A stretch of 64,000 nt of DNA from Meghimatium bilineatum (GCA_034231615.1 CM067317.1:16940264-17004263), one strand, 5' to 3'; counted from the first letter of the stretch, positions 32,601 through 42,511 are shown. Made by a program: numbers and translations. Notes: generated from the letters alone by a model not told the origin.

Positions 32601-35600
32601 TATATATGCATGCGGCTGTGTATATAATAGCAATACTGTCAAGAGTTAGTCTACTAATAAATTTACAGAATACTGAATAAAGCGATGCGTGTCATTCCTG
32701 GACGTCTCAGATATACTGAATGATGCGATGCGTATCATTCTTGGATGCTCCAGAGATTTAGAAATAGTGGCAATACGCTCCTTTCTGCATTGTCATACCA
32801 TGATGCAAATAGCGGATAAGTGTTGACAGGAATCACCCACTAGAAACAGATTAAATAGGGAAACAGGAAACAGATTAAATAGGGAAACAGGAAACAGATT
32901 AAATAGGGAAACAGGAAATAGATTAAATAGGGAAACAGGAAACATATTAAATAGGGAAACAGGACACAGATTAAATAGGGAAACAGGAAACAGATTACAT
33001 AGGGGGAGTCATATGACAGGACAGGGGAGATTATTTAAGCAGCGTGCATATTAGATGACATAGAACCTGGAGAAGAGTTGGAAAGTAAACATATCAAGTT
33101 TACAACTTCCATTGCAGAGGTAATCACACTTTCCATGAACCATAACAGTGATATATTAGTTCATATAGATGCAGTAGTACAGGCTCTAATCAGTGAGAAT
33201 TCTTAAGATGGGAATAGTATTGTCTACAATGATGGATCTGTGGTTAGGAAAGTGCGTAGTGCTTGGGCATTCATGGCCTCAATGCAGGGGGAAATATATT
33301 GAAGAAGGTGTTTTCTATATAACCACTAGACAGTATGACAATGGGATTCATGCAATTACAAAGGTAATGATATTTCTGGAGTCCTAGAGTGCTACAGGTT
33401 TCTGTATTCTTAATGATTCTGTGGGCATGCTTCGAACGATTCAATCGGGCTATCTATGCCATCAGTGTTTTCAGTCGATAACAACATCTTTGCAGGAGTC
33501 ATCTTTATTTATTTTTTTCCCTGGATACGTGTGTGTTGAGGGATCTGAAATAGCAGATAAACTTCCTAGTGTGACCTCAGTGACTAGTCGCAGTTCATTG
33601 GACCGTGCCAGTGACTAGTGACTAGTGGCAGTTCATAGGACTGTGCTGATATTTTGAATTAAATTAATTGGAATTGGACAAGTTGTAAGATATGAGGTGT
33701 ATTACTTCTTCGGTATATGCGGCTAGAATACAAGACCTGAAAGTGAAGCGTGATGTTGAAAGACACAAGCGGCATAGTGGAGCCAAAATAGAATTATCAA
33801 CCAACACAGAACCGGAACAGTCAGTTAGCACTTGCTGAAGGACACGTGGTCTGTCCATAAATTACGCAAATAATTGTGGGGGAAGGAATATGAACATATT
33901 TGACAGTTGTTGACAAGGATATAATGGGATTTGAAAAAATTTGACGTCAAAAACGGTTGGTTTTTTATACACCAATTAAATAGTGCGAATTTGAAAAACA
34001 TTTTCAAAAAATCTGAAAGAATAATGGCCTTTTTTCGCAACTTTTCTGCACAAGCAACTTTTTATGGGAAGAGAAAGTAAATAAATGTTGATATAATTAA
34101 GCAGGGTGGTCCCTAAATTCTTGACAAGTTGTTGACATAATTAAGCAGGGAGGTCCCTAAATTCTTGACAAGTTGTTGACATAATTAAGCAGTGAGGTCC
34201 TTAAAGTCTTGAGACGTTGTAATATAATTAAGCAGGGAGGGCCCTAAATTTATTTGACACGTTGTTGACATAATAAAGCAGGGTAGTCTCTACATTGTTG
34301 ACAAGTTGTTGACATAATTAAGCAAGAAGATCCCTAAATTCTTGACAACTTGTTAACAAGGGGAAAGAGGGTTAAATATTGCATTAAAAAAAGAGTTTGA
34401 GTAATTTATGAACAGCTTTATACTGAATATGAGATACTGAAAACACTTATACTGAAAACACTTATACTGAAAACACTTATGAACTTGTCAGGGATGCTAT
34501 GATGATGATGATCTGTCGTCGACTAACTAACTAATTAGTCAATCAATGAGTCGGTCGATTGATTGGTGTGTTAGTTGGCTGGTTTACTGGTTTGTTTGCT
34601 TGTTAGCTGACTACTTTATTGTTAGGTTGATTTGTTTGCTTATTTATCCATTACTTTGTTCATTAGCATCTTTTTTTGTACATTTGTTTGCTGTTTTTTT
34701 TTAAGGTGGCCGGTCGATCGGTCATGATCATTGCATACAAGAAATGTCTTTCGATTCGACCTTGATCATATCCGCCATTGCACGGCTTCTGACAGTTCCA
34801 GATTTCTGTTGACGAAAACTTTTCTTCTTCTTCTTCTGCGTTCGTTCTCAAACTCCTGCAACTTAGCAGGATGTAGTTTGGAGAATGGAATGCGTTGTGT
34901 CATGGTTTACAGCATTGCTGCGATATATGCGCCTTTCGACCTGACACATCCTATTTCAGTATGGCTTTGGGTCACTGATCCTATATGGAATGGGACAGCC
35001 AACTCCATCCTATAACCTCTTTAGTCGCCTTTTACGTCATGCATGGAAGGTAAAGAGTGTTGCTATTCTTTGCTCCCCTTTCGGGTCCCGAAAACACACT
35101 GGCGCTAAGAGCATAATGATGCTCAATGTTTTCCAAACCCCATTTCAAACTCATCTTCTTTATTCACTTCGTTCTTCGAATGATATCCTGCTAACCAACA
35201 GTAATTTGGGAACGATTGAAGAAGAATACATAAAATATAAGTCAATAATATATGTCAGAACAAGATGTCAAAATTAGAGAACAAACGTAAAAACATAACT
35301 AATAATATAAAACAAGTAGACGGATAGAGTAAATGAGAAAAACACACATTATTGTTAAAAAGCACAAGCATACTTACCGGTAATTATTTCTAAGATCCCA
35401 CAAAACACAAACACGGCTGTTTTCTTGAAACAGAAGAACAACAACAGTGCCGCAACACAAATGAGCATGATAAGGGCTGCTACTCCACAGAAGAATGTAC
35501 TGGTTTTGAACGGATCATTCAAAATAGTATCAAAGTTCCCAAATGTCCCTGTGCACGTATATCGTGTAAATGTTGGCGGCTCAAGGTAGCAGTGGGCGTA

Positions 35601-35789
35601 CACTCCAGCATGTCCATAACCTTGGGATTCTTCTGTGTCTCCTATCCACTGAGGCTGAATAAAACAAACTACGTTGAGAATGCACCAGATGATTGTGAGT
35701 AGACCCCATAATACAGCCACGCCTAAGTATTCTCGCCTGTACTTGTAGTAATATATTTCCACACCCTGTTGGGTGAACTTCACATCCAT
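26999..35789 (-). CDS. LHFPL3/4-like: LHFPL-family tetraspan membrane protein (three coding exons, complete)
   Basis: The coding exons are 35789-35378, 31552-31313 and 27156-26999 (stop TGA at 27001-26999). Both introns are phase 1, and the split codons read GCT (Ala138) and TCC (Ser218). The predicted protein is about 269 residues, close to the 220-250 usual for the family. Four hydrophobic segments are visible near residues 22-45, 97-121, 124-148 and 177-201. LHFPL hallmarks include NVVCFIQPQWIGD after helix 1, the cysteines of the first extracellular loop, YPAGWD after helix 3, two cysteines in loop 2 (C161, C173), and GIRWAYILAIIGIFDA leading into helix 4. Known vertebrate relatives are auxiliary plasma-membrane subunits: LHFPL4 with GABA-A receptors and LHFPL5 with hair-cell mechanotransduction channels. 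The exact paralogue is not decided here. The 50-residue C-terminal exon is hydrophilic and I do not recognise it. The introns (3.8 and 4.2 kb) are full of retroelement debris. Confidence 0.93.
27248..27345. repeat. Minisatellite, unit 25 bp, four copies
   Basis: The unit is TTTTGCACTGATTCTCACAG followed by TGGAA, inside LHFPL-like intron 2. Confidence 0.93.
27480..27760 (+). pseudogene. Possible retroelement C-terminal remnant
   Basis: A broken plus frame reads SKKFPCGQAICTSC, then FTCCSRLYTPSNL. This cysteine pattern precedes the GIY-YIG domain in some retroelements. It is weak, and no GIY-YIG core follows. Confidence 0.3.
28035..28225. repeat. Minisatellite, unit 20 bp, about nine copies
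   Basis: The unit is AACATCACTGGAGAATATAT, with ATCATT and AATATTATT variants. It stops where the reverse transcriptase fragment begins. Confidence 0.95.
28226..28800 (+). pseudogene. Non-LTR reverse transcriptase, C-terminal fragment
   Basis: KITLFKTIIMPALCYQCQTW (28306-28360) and then MACLRKIRDGVRNEDIRQKT are the usual thumb and post-thumb motifs. Bases 28595-28677 are tandemly duplicated at about 28678-28757 (CCACGAAAACGATGAACCAC). The tail reaches a (GATA)n run at 28806-28832, which may be the 3' tail. Confidence 0.75.
29030..30110 (+). pseudogene. Non-LTR reverse transcriptase remnant(s), nested
   Basis: NINNLRYADGTVLIAKSGED (29068-29130) carries the polymerase YADD box changed to YADG. 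VHLFKYLGTTITADEKSS follows (29277-29330). At about 29460 a different element end appears (GKGRPRRRWTKDIQ), ending in (GAT)n at 29612-29659. From 29690 a reverse transcriptase end resumes, with RKRQSSIFSHFMRQEGLEN and GRQREKILDSL, then DRELW near 30090. Many stops; not functional. Confidence 0.75.
29612..29659. repeat. (GAT)n microsatellite
   Basis: A GATGAT run following the CDS-like end of an inserted retroelement piece; perhaps its 3' tail. Confidence 0.95.
30284..30470 (-). mobile_element. SINE-like family A, subfamily 2, 5'-truncated
   Basis: (CTT)n, then TGTTCATTCTCACACTCCTA, CTCTTGTATCAGGATAATGG and TAGATTTCCAGCAGG. It has the same variant inner segment and the same truncation zone as 4474-4640. 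Confidence 0.8.
30471..31312. other. LHFPL-like intron 2, nothing recognised
   Basis: AT-rich sequence. A 17-base G-run preceded by T-runs lies just upstream at 30245-30262. Confidence 0.45.
31313..31552 (-). CDS. LHFPL3/4-like: LHFPL-like gene, coding exon 2
   Basis: The acceptor is CGTCCCCAG ending at 31553 and the donor is AAGAT|GTGAGT with last exon base 31313. The exon is 240 nt, taken as 2 + 79 codons + 1, which fits both neighbours. It encodes the rest of helix 3, the second extracellular loop (YPAGWDDPEIVSICG, then LGECGIRWAY) and helix 4. Downstream of the donor the frame runs on without homology, as expected for intron. Confidence 0.93.
31840..32215 (+). pseudogene. Non-LTR reverse transcriptase, C-terminal fragment
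   Basis: MKCLRKAAGVNRFDRL, REQIKWFGHIMRM and TRGRPRKRWI are spread over 31846-32075, with one stop inside. It resembles 51465-51885. It lies in LHFPL-like intron 1, opposite to the gene. Confidence 0.75.
32640..33610 (+). pseudogene. Reverse transcriptase end plus RNase H pseudogene, interrupted by a minisatellite
   Basis: ILNDAMRIILGCSRDLEI (about 32715-32765) is the end of a reverse transcriptase region. The RNase H part shows YNDGSVVRKV (33222-33250; first Asp present but T lost), a decayed middle, LNDSVGMLRTIQSG (33409-33450) with the third-position Asp, and GYVCVEGSEIADKL (33525-33566), corresponding to GHVGVEGNEIAD. A 24-bp minisatellite (32838-32998) sits between the halves. Frameshifts throughout. 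Confidence 0.65.
32838..32998. repeat. Minisatellite, unit 24 bp, about six and a half copies
   Basis: The unit is AACAGATTAAATAGGGAAAC followed by AGGA. Confidence 0.95.
33850..34417. mobile_element. Inverted-repeat element family M, full-length, with internal tandem expansion
   Basis: CTGTCCATAAATTACGCAAA at the left and TTTGAGTAATTTATGAACAG at the right are inverted repeats (18 of 20 match). The family is shared with 43866-44441, 48670-49015 and 8300-8490. Inside, 34085-34350 consists of about six units of roughly 44 bp around TTGACATAATTAAGCAGGGA and GGTCCCTAAATTCTTGACAA. No transposase is present, so it is a MITE-like non-autonomous DNA element. The superfamily is not established. Confidence 0.78.
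34085..34350. repeat. Tandem repeat of about 44 bp inside element M
   Basis: Six imperfect copies of GTTGTTGACATAATTAAGCA, GGGAGGTCCCTAAATTCTTG and ACAA. Other family copies contain only one or two, so this is local expansion. Confidence 0.88.
34826..35110 (-). mobile_element. SINE-like family A, near full-length
   Basis: (TTC)n, then TGCGTTCGTTCTCAAACTCC through to TTTCGGGTCCCGAAAACACA. It lies in LHFPL-like intron 1, 270 bp from coding exon 1, on the same strand as the gene. No target duplication found. Confidence 0.85.
35378..35789 (-). CDS. LHFPL3/4-like: LHFPL-like gene, coding exon 1
   Basis: This exon runs from ATG at 35789-35787 to a donor reading ACCG|GTAAGTA, whose last exon base is 35378 (phase 1). 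It encodes residues 1-137: a cytoplasmic N-terminus, transmembrane helix 1, the first extracellular loop with its conserved cysteines, helix 2 and most of helix 3. A good acceptor (TTTTACAG, ending at 35802) lies 12 bases upstream of the ATG, so a non-coding 5' exon further right is likely. I infer that 5' UTR exon and cannot locate it. Confidence 0.93.
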
Positions 35790-35801
35790 TGTAGTAAAAC
35801 T

Positions 35802-36504
35802 CTGTAAAATTATATGAATAACGTTGTAGTTTTACAAAGTTTAACATGGTATGTATTTGTTATGTTTATTTTGCAAAATGTTCTCGAAGCAGACAACTGT
35901 ATTTAGTTAACTCCCTTTATCTCCGCACGGGTTGTCATGCCCTGCCGTGATATATTTAGACAGCTTTAAAAAAAAATAAAGAACCTATCGACTTACAGGT
36001 ATATCCAGTGGATTTAATTAACAACCTACTGGTGCAGAGAGTTGATCTAGTTCACAGTTTAGCCGGATTATCGAAGAAACAGATTTAAAGCTTGATAACC
36101 GTGCCAATGTTTACGACAGGCCCATGTTGTGCTTGAACTAGTTACGGGCACGGCGTGGGTGGGCGGAACTACAAAGAAACCTGTCGCAAGGGTCAGAGTT
36201 GTGCCCTGATGTCGACGTCTGTTTCGGCGGCATTGGGTTTGAAACACCATCGAGTCGAATGGCTGCTGGAACAGAGGACGGAGCACTTATGGGAATGCCC
36301 CACGTGCTGTGAGGCCAGTTTTTTAATCAAGAATAAAGAAGAATCAAGCCAATGTTTACATCTAAAAACATCAAATACAATCATTCGGATATATTAGTAT
36401 GTGGCCATCTGCAAGCCTACAAGCGCACATAACAAAACAAAGGCCGTATAGATACGTCTTCGGTAATGGGGGGGGGGAGGATGTGTTAAACTTTCCAAGA
36501 AACA

Positions 36505-36508
<4 letters not shown>
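35802..36508. other. Upstream of LHFPL-like coding exon; dispersed repeat pieces
   Basis: The promoter or 5' UTR exon is not located. Bases 36240-36345 (GGAGCACTTATGGGAATGCC) match 48123-48180 and 24874-24920. On plus this reads EHLWECPTC, reminiscent of the EHLWTCPEC at the end of the retroelement at 19935-20266, so it may be a retroelement 3' end. Confidence 0.4.

Positions 36509-36545
<37 letters not shown>
36509..36545. repeat. (TA)n microsatellite
   Basis: A pure TA run of about 36 bases. Confidence 0.95.
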
Positions 36546-36549
<4 letters not shown>

Positions 36550-36650
36550 AACAACAGACTTAAACAAGTGACAGAATTCACATATCTAGGAAGCAATATA
36601 ACAACAGATGTAGTCAAGCATACATATAAAATATATGAGTTCTGACTGCA
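36546..36650 (+). pseudogene. Small reverse transcriptase fragment
   Basis: RLKQVTEFTYLGSNITTDVV matches the FKYLGSxI motif after the YADD box. It is about 30 codons only. Confidence 0.55.
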
Positions 36651-36974
36651 TGCTATAATCAGCGTTCTCCGTACAAGTCTGTAGGTGCTTCGATCTCTAT
36701 CTCAATCAATCAGATTGAGATCATTCTGCGACACTAATCACGTGTATTGATGGTATCCCCCCCCCCTTTCCGTATTATGTTCGTGTGTTTTACTCTCTTG
36801 TATGGTTTTTAAATATAATTTATTCGTGCTCTCGTATTCTGTGAGAGCATATGGTCGTAGACAGTCTCTGCTGGGAGGGAAGGAAAAATTATTTTTTTTA
36901 CATTCCTGTTACTTCACTTTTTGGGGGAGGGTCTGGGTTATTTGTTGTACGCTCTATTTCATTTTACGTGTTTC

Positions 36975-37062
36975 TTACTAACATGTTATATTTTCTTACT
37001 AACATGTTATATTTTCTTACTAACATGTTATATTTTCTTACTAACATGTTATATTTTCTTGG
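36975..37062. repeat. Minisatellite, unit 22 bp, four copies
   Basis: The unit is TTCTTACTAACATGTTATAT followed by TT. Confidence 0.95.
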
Positions 37063-37511
37063 GGAGGAAAGAGATGTTAAACATAACTACACCCCCCCCC
37101 CAACATTTACAGGTTTGGACCCAAATAATTTTTATTATTATTATTATTATAATTTATAATTACCAAAAAATAATGTGCTAATAATAACAACGAAAAATAG
37201 TCCAAGAACAGTACACAAGAGATTTATTTTCTGTTGTGTAATATTAATGAACCGTGCAGTAACTCGTGATTAACTGCGTATGAATCTGAGCACAAAAGAA
37301 ATGTTAGCTGTTGTTTGGCCCACAGTAATTATTACCTGTGATCATTATTTTCTGTTTGATGTTTCTTGGGTCCCTGTGGTGTTGGGGTTCGTCAATAACC
37401 CTTGAGGAGGAAGAAATATTGTTGAATCTTTATGCGACATAGACAGACAAGAAGGAACAGACGAGGATGTTGATGTTATCATGCACAAGACAGCTATCTT
37501 GATTGCTTTGA

Positions 37512-37985
37512 CAGCTGTGTGTGGAGCAAGCCAGCAGGCAGTCAGTCATACACGCATGACTTGATAAGTGAGTGGATGTGTGGAGCAAGCCAGCAGGCAG
37601 TCAGTCATACACGCATGACTTGATAAGTGAGTGGATGTGTGGAGCAAGCCAGCAGGCAGCCAGTCATACACGCATGACTTGATGAGTGAGTGGATGTGTG
37701 GAGCAAGCCAGCAGGCAGCCAGTCATACACGCATGACTTGAGAGTGGATGTGTGGAGCAAGCCAACAGGCATCCAGTCATACACGCATGACTTGATAAGT
37801 GAGTGGATGTGTGGAGCAAGCCAGCAGGCAGCCAGTCATACACGCATGACTTGATAAGTGAGTGGATGTGTGGAGCAAGCCAGCAGGCAGCCAGTCATAC
37901 ACGCATGACTTGAGAGTGGATGTGTGGAGCAAGCCAACAGGCATCCAGTCATACACGCATGACTTGATGAGTGAGTGGATGTGTG
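37512..37985. repeat. Minisatellite, unit 59 bp, about eight copies with 54-bp variants
   Basis: The unit contains GTGTGGAGCAAGCCAGCAGG, CAGTCATACACGCATGACTT and GATAAGTGAGTGGAT. The start word recurs at 37521, 37580 and 37639. Two shortened units lack TAAGT and are each flanked by the same neighbours, which suggests block duplication. Confidence 0.93.
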
Positions 37986-38510
37986 GATGGATAGGTGGGT
38001 TTCTGGATGGATGGGTGGATTAATGGGTGGGCTTTTGGTAGATGGGCTGATGGATGGATGGATGAATGAGTGGCTGTGTGGGTGGATGTGTGGGTGGAGA
38101 GGTAGATTGGTGGGTGGATGGGTGGGTGGGTGGATGGGTGGGTAAATTGGTGGATTGGTGGGTGCGCGGATGTGTGACTTAATGGATGAATGCATGTATG
38201 GGTGGATTGATAGATTGGTGGGCGTGTGGATGGATGTGTGGGTGAATTGGTGGGTCGATGAATGTACTGGTTGATAGATAGATAGGTTTATGGATAAGTG
38301 GGTGGGAAGATGTGTGTGGGTGGATGCATTGGAAGATGGATGGGTGGATGGATGTGTGAGTGGATAATGTGTGAGTGGGTGAATGGGAGAGTGGATGAAT
38401 GGGAGAGTGAATTGGTGGATTTGTGGGTGGGTTAATGGATAGTTATGTTTTGGGTGGATAGATGAAAGGATGGAATGCATGGATATGCGGATGGATGAGA
38501 GTGTAGGTGG
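37986..38510. repeat. Degenerate GGAT/GGTG-rich simple repeat
   Basis: Continuous GGATGG, GGTGGG and TGGATG words with drift, directly abutting the 59-bp array. The His/Pro-rich minus frame is a by-product. Confidence 0.88.
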
Positions 38511-38932
38511 AAGTCTTACTAATATAATAAATTAAAGAAGCGGGTAGTCAGACATACAGACGATCACATAGACAGAAATATGGAAAGATTAGGAATCACA
38601 TTCCCATATGATTGACTTTTATCCATATCTACCAATGTATTGTGTTGATTTTTAGTTAGTGACATTTAAAATATGTCGTACTATTCAAGTAGAATAAATG
38701 TTTCTCAACAGTCATTTGGGGGGGGAGGGCGTATCTCGAACGATGCACGCATCATACTTTACGTAATGATTATCACAGAAAAATATGTACACTACACTAC
38801 ATTTCCCTTACCTGTGTGAAACGTATCATTTTATCAACCCACCTGTACACAACAAATAATGCAGCAAAAATGTTGTTTTCTCGTGTCAGTCTTTGATCAT
38901 TAGATAACGACTAAGTTAACCTTACACTAGAT
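38511..38932. other. No gene recognised
   Basis: AT-rich linker with a G-run near 38718. Confidence 0.4.
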
Positions 38933-39276
38933 CAGTAAATCCCAAACTTGTTTACCCACTAGACCACTTGTCGACTTTTTTGTTTTTCATAGACCAAATA
39001 CACAAACAATGCTGCCTGTATAATGTTGAATTTTCCTAAACATATTCACTTCAAGTGTGTTTTTGATAGCTGACATTGAGCTGCTCACTTTGATCGGGGT
39101 TTTTGTTGTGGACAACTGGAAAAAAAAAGAACATGTACAATTTGTATTCATACCTTTATTAAAAGGAGCAGGCCACATCTCGTGCACTTGTAATTTTTAT
39201 TCCCGCTAACATGGACCCCCCCCCTACAAGTCGAAATCGACTCTTGGAGGTCTATATAGACCACTTTGGGAACCTA
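38933..39276. mobile_element. Possible hAT-type MITE
   Basis: CAGTAAATCCCAAACTTG and, reversed from the right end, TAGGTTCCCAAAGTGG resemble hAT inverted repeats, and AGACCACTT occurs inside both ends. The flanks show no convincing 8-bp duplication. Confidence 0.4.
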
Positions 39277-39384
39277 CGCACCTGACCATTGTTGAGAAAA
39301 ATACTTCCCGGGAGCAGGCACACCAAACCAATTTTAACGGCCCGTCAGACTGATTGAAAACTAGTATAAGTTTCAACCTGAGTT

Positions 39385-39585
39385 TACATTATATAAGTAT
39401 CGGCCCCTGAGTATATTAGTATCACATCCCTGAGCTTAAGTGATATAAGTATCAGGTCTGAGTTTAAATTATATAAGTCTCGATCCTGAGATAAAATAAT
39501 ATGAGTATCGGTCCTGAGCTTAAATGATATAAGCATTGGCCCTGAGCTTAGATGATATAAGTATCGGCCTCTTAGCTTAGGAGAT
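39385..39585. repeat. Minisatellite, unit about 29 bp, six to seven copies
   Basis: Unit words are CCTGAGCTTAAATGATATAA and GTATCGGCC, moderately diverged. Confidence 0.85.
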
Positions 39586-40100
39586 ATTACTTGGTACTTC
39601 GAAGGACCAAAATAACTTGCTGGACCTCTCCAACACTGAAAATGCTGGATAAGGCTTGCCAACCCAACAAGTTTATCCGCCACTGCTCAAGGCATAATCT
39701 TCACGTCTGTTGACCGCCATAAGAGACCATATAAATTTCATCCTTTGATATTGGTTATTACCCACGAAACAATTAACTCCTCCCATAGCTCTCTCAGTTA
39801 TGTGAGTGTGGCTATAAAATAAGCCAAATCCATTGTGATTTTAAAACTTCTCAATCTTTATTTCTTTCTATTAAAGCTAGAATTTCTGACTTTGTTATGT
39901 TTCCTGTTATTCATGAGTTGATCACATTTTCATCTAGTGTTTATGACTGTTGATATCAGTTGATTGTAATAATTATTTGCCCAATATTTTTTCTTGGATT
40001 TATCGTAATCATATTTTTAAGACAAGCGGGCAATTGTCCTTATCACTTTGTATTGTGAAAACTAATAGTAGTATTGTTGATAGCAAGTATTAGGTATATA
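39586..40100. other. No gene recognised
   Basis: Unassigned sequence without repeats I can identify. Confidence 0.4.
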
Positions 40101-40104
40101 TATC

Positions 40105-40455
40105 TAGTAGCTGACAGCTACTAACAGCAGCAGTAGTAGTAGTATTAAGAGTAGTAGTGCTATAGTAGTAACAGCATCAGTAGTAGTAGTAGTACTAGTA
40201 GTAGTAGTAGTGCCAGTAGTAATAACATCATTACTGTATCAGCAATACCAGTTGTAGTAGTAGCAATAGCAACAATACTAGTATTAGCAGTAATCGCAAT
40301 AGTAGTAGTAATAGTAGTAGTAGCAACAGTAGTAGCAATAGTAGTAGTAGTAGTAATGATAGTAGCAATAGCAATAGTAGTAATATTAGTAGCAATAGTA
40401 GTAGTAGTAGTAATAGTAGTAGTAGCAATAGTAGTAGTAATAGTTGTGGCAGTAT
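40105..40455. repeat. Long imperfect (AGT)n / (AGTAGCAAT)n trinucleotide tract
   Basis: About 350 bases of AGT, AGC and AAT triplets. The poly-Leu, poly-Val and poly-Thr frames are by-products. Confidence 0.95.
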
Positions 40456-41069
40456 ATCTATTTGTTTTCCAGTTTCCTGTAGACCATATGGCTGCAACTG
40501 TCGCTATCAAACAATTTCTGTGCTTCGCTGTTCTCCTGTTCCCACAATGCCCCAATTGATTTGGTTTCTTCCTATACTGTTCCTCTCTATGTGTTCCTCT
40601 CTTTTCAAATTCTCCTATTTCCCTGTTGGTTCCAATCTAGAAGCTGTCTGGTTATGTTGTCAGGCTTTTTGTAGTAGCATTGGTTGTATGTTTATTGTTC
40701 CTACTGTTGCAACAACATAATTTAAAAGCTTAAATATAATATTTGATGGTAGACGTGGTAATATTTATAACAGACAATACTCAAACTGATGTTACCCTTA
40801 CTAACTTTTAGACAAAAATACATCAACTCTCAGTCTAACTCCATTATTAACACGAAAAATACCAATAATAGATCATGATAACTACATCTTCAGCGTAAAC
40901 CTTTAAGGAATTTGATTTGTTCATTTTTATATTCCAAACTTTTAAAGGATTAGCTTTTTTTATATGTATATTCTAATCGTTTAAATGATTAGCTTTTTTT
41001 CTTATGTATATTCTAAACATTTAAATGAACAGTTTTTGTCAACTATATTATTGGCAGGATTGTTTGAAC
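40456..41069. other. No gene recognised
   Basis: Short pieces such as GTTTTCCAGTTTCC and a TTTAAATGATTAGCTTTTTT word repeated near 40945 and 40980. Confidence 0.4.
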
Positions 41070-41080
41070 AGGAGGTTCCT

Positions 41081-42500
41081 TCTTCTTCTTCTTCTTTCGT
41101 TCACTTGAAACATGTCTATATCTGTAATTCTGTCTCCTTAATAAAACTCACTGTCTTTTGTAGTTCATACAGTGTCCCATAGAGTTTTGATTCCAGTGTT
41201 GTTTCCTCTGGCCAATATGTCTGCCTCAGCGTTTCATGCTCAGAACACTCTTGAAGTATATGTTTGGCACTCTGTGCTGCCTGTCCACATGTACACATGG
41301 CCGTGTTGCCAATCTTGAACTTTGTATACATGTGACTGCGGAGTCGGTTGTGTCCTGTTCTGAGACGTAGAATTATAACTTGTTCTGATCTGTTCATATT
41401 GTGATAGTCATCTTGTGTTGGTGTTTGTGGCTTTCTTATTGACTTTATCATCTGTTTTTTCTGATGGTAGGTGATTGGTATATCTGGTTGGTCTTCGGCA
41501 GCACCTTCCTTAGCCAGTTGGTCTGCTTTTTCATTTCCTGGTATTCCACAGTGAGAGGGTATCCACTGCATGGTTACCCTATACTGGTAAGACAATTCGC
41601 TAAGTAGTTTTTTTAAGTCTGTTAGTTTTCCAGACTGGAGAGCTTGAAGCACTGACCTTGCATCTGTCAGGAATACCACAGGCTGTAGGTCAGAGTTGGA
41701 GTTCAGCAGTTTTTTAGCTGCCACACTAATTGCCTGGATTTCTGCATCATAATTATTGCAGAATTTTCCTGTCGGTGTTCTGATTGTATCTCTAGGCTTG
41801 TGTGGATATTCTATATATACACCTGCACCTCCATTCCTCACAGCATTCTGTGCTGACCCATCTGTGTACACTCTGACCCATATATCTTGTGGATATTCCT
41901 CATCCAGGAAACTGAGGGTGATTGTCATTCGCTGCACACTGTTCTGTTCGTCCTCGCTTAGTATTCCTTTCACATGGGTCTGAATGTATATTGGCATTCC
42001 ATGGCTTTCACTCCACGGGGTTTGCTCTGGTACAGACCTTAAGGGGCTGCCAACTTCAGGTAGGTCTGTAAGTTGTCTACGGAGTCGTTTAGCTTGATGG
42101 ATAAAGCTGCTCCTTTTCAGTCGTCCCATTGCTAGATTTTGGAATCTTTCCTTCATTGGATGACTTGGCATACACTGAAACTTTTCTGCTTGAATTAGTA
42201 CTTTTGTGTCTCTGCGTTCGCCAAGTGTTTGCATTCTTCCCATTTTCTGCATCTCTGCTATGGGTGTTGATTTCATTGCTCCCAACATTATTCTAAGTGC
42301 CTGGTTTTGCACTTTATCTAGATCTTGTAATGTGGTGTTTGATGCAGGACACCACGCAGCTGAACCGTATTCCAGGTGTGGTCTTATGCCTTGCTGGTAA
42401 ACTTTACTGAGTATATTTCCACTGGCTCCCCATGTGGTTCCACTTAGTTTTCTCAGGATAGCTAGCTTCCTCCTGGCTTTTGTTGTTGCTTTGTTTATGT
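41081..42500 (-). mobile_element. 5'-truncated non-LTR retrotransposon with RNase H, intact 3' part
   Basis: Perfect 11-bp duplications (AGGAGGTTCCT) lie at 41070-41080 and 42501-42511. The minus frame is open across the element and ends at about 41116. It encodes the tail of the reverse transcriptase region (RRKLAILRKLSGTTWG, RPHLEYGSAAW, ALRIMLGAMKSTP) and a full RNase H: VYTDGS (D), DAEIQAIS (E), FLTDARS (D) and WIPSHCGIPGNEKADQLA (H, D). A C-rich CTCGQAAQSAKHILQEC end follows. The 3' end is GTGAACGAAAGAAGAAGAAG, a (GAA)n tail. Truncation plus duplications show target-primed insertion. The undisturbed frame suggests it is recent. The catalytic polymerase palm is absent. Confidence 0.93.
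41116..42500 (-). CDS. Retrotransposon reverse transcriptase C-terminus plus RNase H (partial ORF)
   Basis: About 460 codons are open inside the truncated element. The frame continues by chance to a methionine at 42549 in flanking DNA, so the first 16 or so residues of that longer frame are not part of the element. All four classical RNase H catalytic positions are visible (Asp in YTDGS, Glu in DAEIQA, Asp in LTDARS, Asp in GNEKAD). In the complete element this domain would remove the RNA template after first-strand synthesis. Without the polymerase palm this copy cannot move by itself. Confidence 0.9.
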
Positions 42501-42511
42501 AGGAGGTTCCT

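Noticed and set aside
36155-36397. 80-codon frame with an EHLWECPTC motif as a zinc-finger gene
   Set aside because: The core is a dispersed repeat also at 24879 and 48123, and it resembles a retroelement 3' end, so a single-copy gene is unlikely.
37836-38480. 214-codon His/Pro/Thr-rich minus frame
   Set aside because: It is a product of the GGAT/GGTG simple repeat and the adjoining 59-bp array.
40160-40559. Poly-Leu, poly-Val and poly-Thr frames
   Set aside because: They are trinucleotide repeat by-products.
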